Assembly: GCA_016719105.1 (NCBI GenBank)
Contig: JADKAQ010000008.1
Span: forward strand, 62,001-126,000
DNA length: 64,000 nt
Origin: Gemmatimonadota bacterium
Lineage (GTDB): Bacteria > Gemmatimonadota > Gemmatimonadetes > Gemmatimonadales > Gemmatimonadaceae
Direction of reading: 5' to 3'
In this document: positions 62,133 to 64,000 of the stretch, one piece after another
How the letters are laid out: every line of letters begins with the position of its first letter
How positions within the stretch are numbered: the stretch's first letter is position 1
Notes under the pieces: model-generated
What the model was told of the DNA's origin: nothing
The model's input: the letters and a program-made list of their open reading frames with translations, nothing else
The model's database searches: none
Program-made: the position numbers and the translations under genes

Positions 62133-63419
62133 CTACCCCACGCGCCGCATCGCCAGGAAGGCGAGCGCCGCCACCGTCACCGACGTCAGGACCCCGGCGA
62201 GCGCCGGCGTGAACCCGCCGAGCCCCTTGGGACCGACCGTCAGCTGCAGCGCCATCATCACCAGCATCCCCCCGGCAATTGCCGCCAGCGCCTCGGGGGC
62301 GCGAAAGCGCTTCACGAACAGCCCGGCCAGGACCGGGACGAAGAGACAGACCCCCAGCACGCTGTAGAAGAACGACAGCGTCCCGATGATCGTCTGCGCC
62401 ACCAGCGCCAGGCCGACCCCGAGCAGCCCACCCACGATCGCCGCCCCGCGCGCCACGCGCAGCACCTGCTGGTCGGTCGCCGCCGGACGCAGGAAGCGCC
62501 GATAGAGGTCCTGCGACAGCGACGTCGCCAGCATGAACAGGATCGCGTCGGCGGTGCTCACCTCCGCCGAGAAGAGCGCCGCCAGCCCCAACGTCCCGAT
62601 CGCCACCGGAACGTCGTACATCAGCAGCGTGGGGAGCGCGAGCTGTTCGCTCGACAGCCCGGGGTGCGTGGCCCGCGTGATGATCCCCATCACCGGCGGG
62701 ACGGCGGCGAAGAGGAGGAGTGCGATGGCATTGGCCCCCACGCCGATCCGCACCGTGCGGTCATCCCGCGCCCCAAAGATCTTCTGCAAGAGTCCCGGTG
62801 AGATCACGAAGGCCGGCCCGAGGAGCGCGAGGTACTGCCACCCCGACGCGCCGTTCTGCCACAGGCTCCAGTAGCCGCGCCCGGTCCCGGCGCCGCCGCC
62901 GTCCCGGCGTTCACCGACTGCACCACCGCATCCCATCCACCGGCGCTGGCCAACGCCACCGGGAGCGCCACCGCGAACCCCACCAACAACACCGTGAGCT
63001 GCAGCAGGTTGACCCACGCGCTGGACAGGAGCCCGCCCGCGGTGAAGTAGGCCGTCATCACCACCCCGCCCAGGACGCAGCCCGCCCACTTGGGCAGTCC
63101 GGCCACCACCGTGAGCAGCGTCGACATGGCGATCAACTGTCCGGCGAGGATGGCCAGCGTCCCCACCCACAGGAGCGCCGCCACGAGCACGCGCACCGTG
63201 GTCGAGTAGCGCTGCTCGAGGTAGTCGCCCACCGTCTGCAAGCCGCGCTCCTCCGGCGCCGATGTTGGCCGCCAGCAACGTCGCGAACAGCAGTCCGGGC
63301 CCCAACGCACGCCCGGCCACGAAGAACCCTTCGGTACTGCTCACGCGACGCCCGATGTACCCCCCAAGCGCAATCATCAGCGCCGAGTAGCCCAGCAGGA
63401 GGAGGAGTTGGCTGTTCAC
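62133..63419 (-). pseudogene. Sodium:solute symporter (SSS family), frameshifted and lacking a segment
   Basis: Three pieces in two frames form one transporter. N-terminus in one frame (GGYIGRRVSSTEGFFVAGRALG ... LLAANIGAG, to about 63255), middle in another (LQTVGDYLEQRYSTTVRVLVAALLW ... WAGCVLGGVVMTAYFTAGGLL, about 63254-62900), then back to the first (YWSLWQNGASGWQYLALLGPAFVISPGLLQKIFG ... to 62133). At the first junction about 40 residues of the usual core helices between NIGA and the next segment are absent, so bases are missing too. Real mutation or assembly error cannot be decided, but both ends are clean. The peptidase gene lies 19 bases upstream. Confidence 0.75.
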
Positions 63420-63438
63420 GCCGGCGCGTCGCCGCTGC

Positions 63439-64000
63439 CTAACGCCGAGCGCCCAGGTCCCGCACCGACGGATAGCCGGCGATCCCCCGGGCCTCGCGCA
63501 CCGCGCGCACGATCGCCTCGGCCAGCACGTCGGCGGCCAGCGCCCCGATCGTCGTCACGTCGGCCGCCTCGGCACGTTCGCCCGTGGCCAGGGCGAAGAT
63601 CGTGTCACCATCGCCCATGGTGTGCGCGGGGGAGATGGCACGCGCCATCCCGTCCTGCGCCATCTGCGCGACCTTCTTGGCCTGCGCCTTGGTGAGCGTG
63701 GCGTTGGTCGCCACCACGCCGATGGTCGTGTTCTCGCCCGCGCGCACGCCGGGGCGCGTGGCCCCGGCACGAATCAGCGCGCGGGCATCGGCGAGTGCCG
63801 TGCCATCGGCCGTGCGAACGCCCGCGACCACCGTCCCCGTGGCCGGGTCGATGACGTCGCCCACCGCGTTCACGACGACGATCGCGGAGACGGTGAGCCC
63901 ATCCTTGAGAGTGATGGAGGCGGTGCCGAGTCCGCCCTTCATTGCCCGCCCGCCACCGAAGAGCTTCCCGACCGTGGCGCCGGCGCCGGCGCCGACGTTC
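63439..64000 (-). CDS. P1-family (DmpA-like, S58) peptidase, partial
   Basis: C-terminal 187 residues of a DmpA-like aminopeptidase; the gene continues beyond the window edge. Visible: NVGAGAGATVGKLFGGG and AMKGGLGTASITL, the Gly-rich region around the autoprocessing site of this N-terminal-nucleophile-like family, then NAVGDVIDPATG and TIGVVATNATLTKAQAKKVAQMA. DmpA-type enzymes self-cleave and release N-terminal amino acids or beta-peptides. The TAG stop lies in a CCTAACG copy. It precedes the symporter by 19 bases, so an operon of peptidase and nutrient carrier is plausible. Confidence 0.85.
   Translation of the reverse strand, partial: NVGAGAGATVGKLFGGGRAMKGGLGTASITLKDGLTVSAIVVVNAVGDVIDPATGTVVAGVRTADGTALADARALIRAGATRPGVRAGENTTIGVVATNATLTKAQAKKVAQMAQDGMARAISPAHTMGDGDTIFALATGERAEAADVTTIGALAADVLAEAIVRAVREARGIAGYPSVRDLGARR

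Overview
The window is a stretch of GC-rich (roughly 70%) bacterial chromosome, densely coding on both strands, with no rRNA, tRNA, CRISPR array, insertion sequence or prophage that I could recognise. The gene set suggests a Gram-negative environmental bacterium: TolC-type outer-membrane protein, energy-transducing TonB protein, many lipoproteins and Tat substrates, bactofilin, MacB/FtsX permeases, M20 and S58-type peptidases and amidohydrolases, and CRTAC1-like FG-GAP proteins. I think of the phylum Gemmatimonadota, but this is inference from gene content and style, not proof. Many neighbouring genes overlap by ATGA or GTGA, so translational coupling is common.

Layout. 1-4.5 kb: tail of an FtsX-type permease, then a leftward operon VIT/vWA protein - ECF sigma factor - anti-sigma factor. 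5.2-9.9 kb: a rightward three-gene envelope-glycan operon (two GT-C-like membrane proteins flanking an acyltransferase), followed by an HD-domain nucleotidase gene whose centre is replaced by a G/C homopolymer tract. 10.8-16.5 kb: bactofilin, zinc-ribbon protein, small basic protein, exported amidohydrolase, DUF1080 protein, glycoside-hydrolase-like lipoprotein, RidA. 16.6-19.8 kb: leftward operon led by GluQ. 19.9-30.7 kb: GNAT-amidohydrolase fusion, CotH-like lipoprotein, PhoD, YdeI-like protein, ABC exporter, serine hydrolase, and a YdhF-like aldo/keto reductase whose start is lost in a second poly-G tract. 30.8-42.8 kb: DAACS symporter, KAS III, NamZ-like muramidase, patatin lipoprotein, PAS-GGDEF protein, cytochrome c, M20 peptidase, transketolase. 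43-55.3 kb: Tat-exported LanC-like protein, HerA-like ATPase, TonB, a tandem pair of carboxypeptidase-regulatory-like paralogues, and a MacA/MacB/TolC-type export operon without its ATPase. 55.7-64 kb: DUF3830 and FG-GAP proteins, an ArsC-family selenoprotein, PNPOx-like protein, an AKR-RidA fusion, an ankyrin protein, SDR, a broken sodium:solute symporter and a P1-family peptidase running off the end.

The most notable points are: (i) the gene at 57632-57988, which makes sense only if an in-frame TGA is read as selenocysteine (UxxC motif, with a SECIS-like hairpin 16 nt downstream); (ii) two over-represented words, CCTAACG (29 copies) and GCCTGACGAG (at least 8 copies), the first of which forces rare TTA leucine codons into genes; (iii) a Tat-exported LanC-like protein with a CCG zinc motif; (iv) two unusual fusions (GNAT-amidohydrolase and AKR-RidA); (v) a 115-bp near-perfect hairpin after transketolase. 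The two poly-G tracts and the doubly frameshifted symporter look like assembly or base-calling damage rather than biology, so gene breaks here should be treated with caution.
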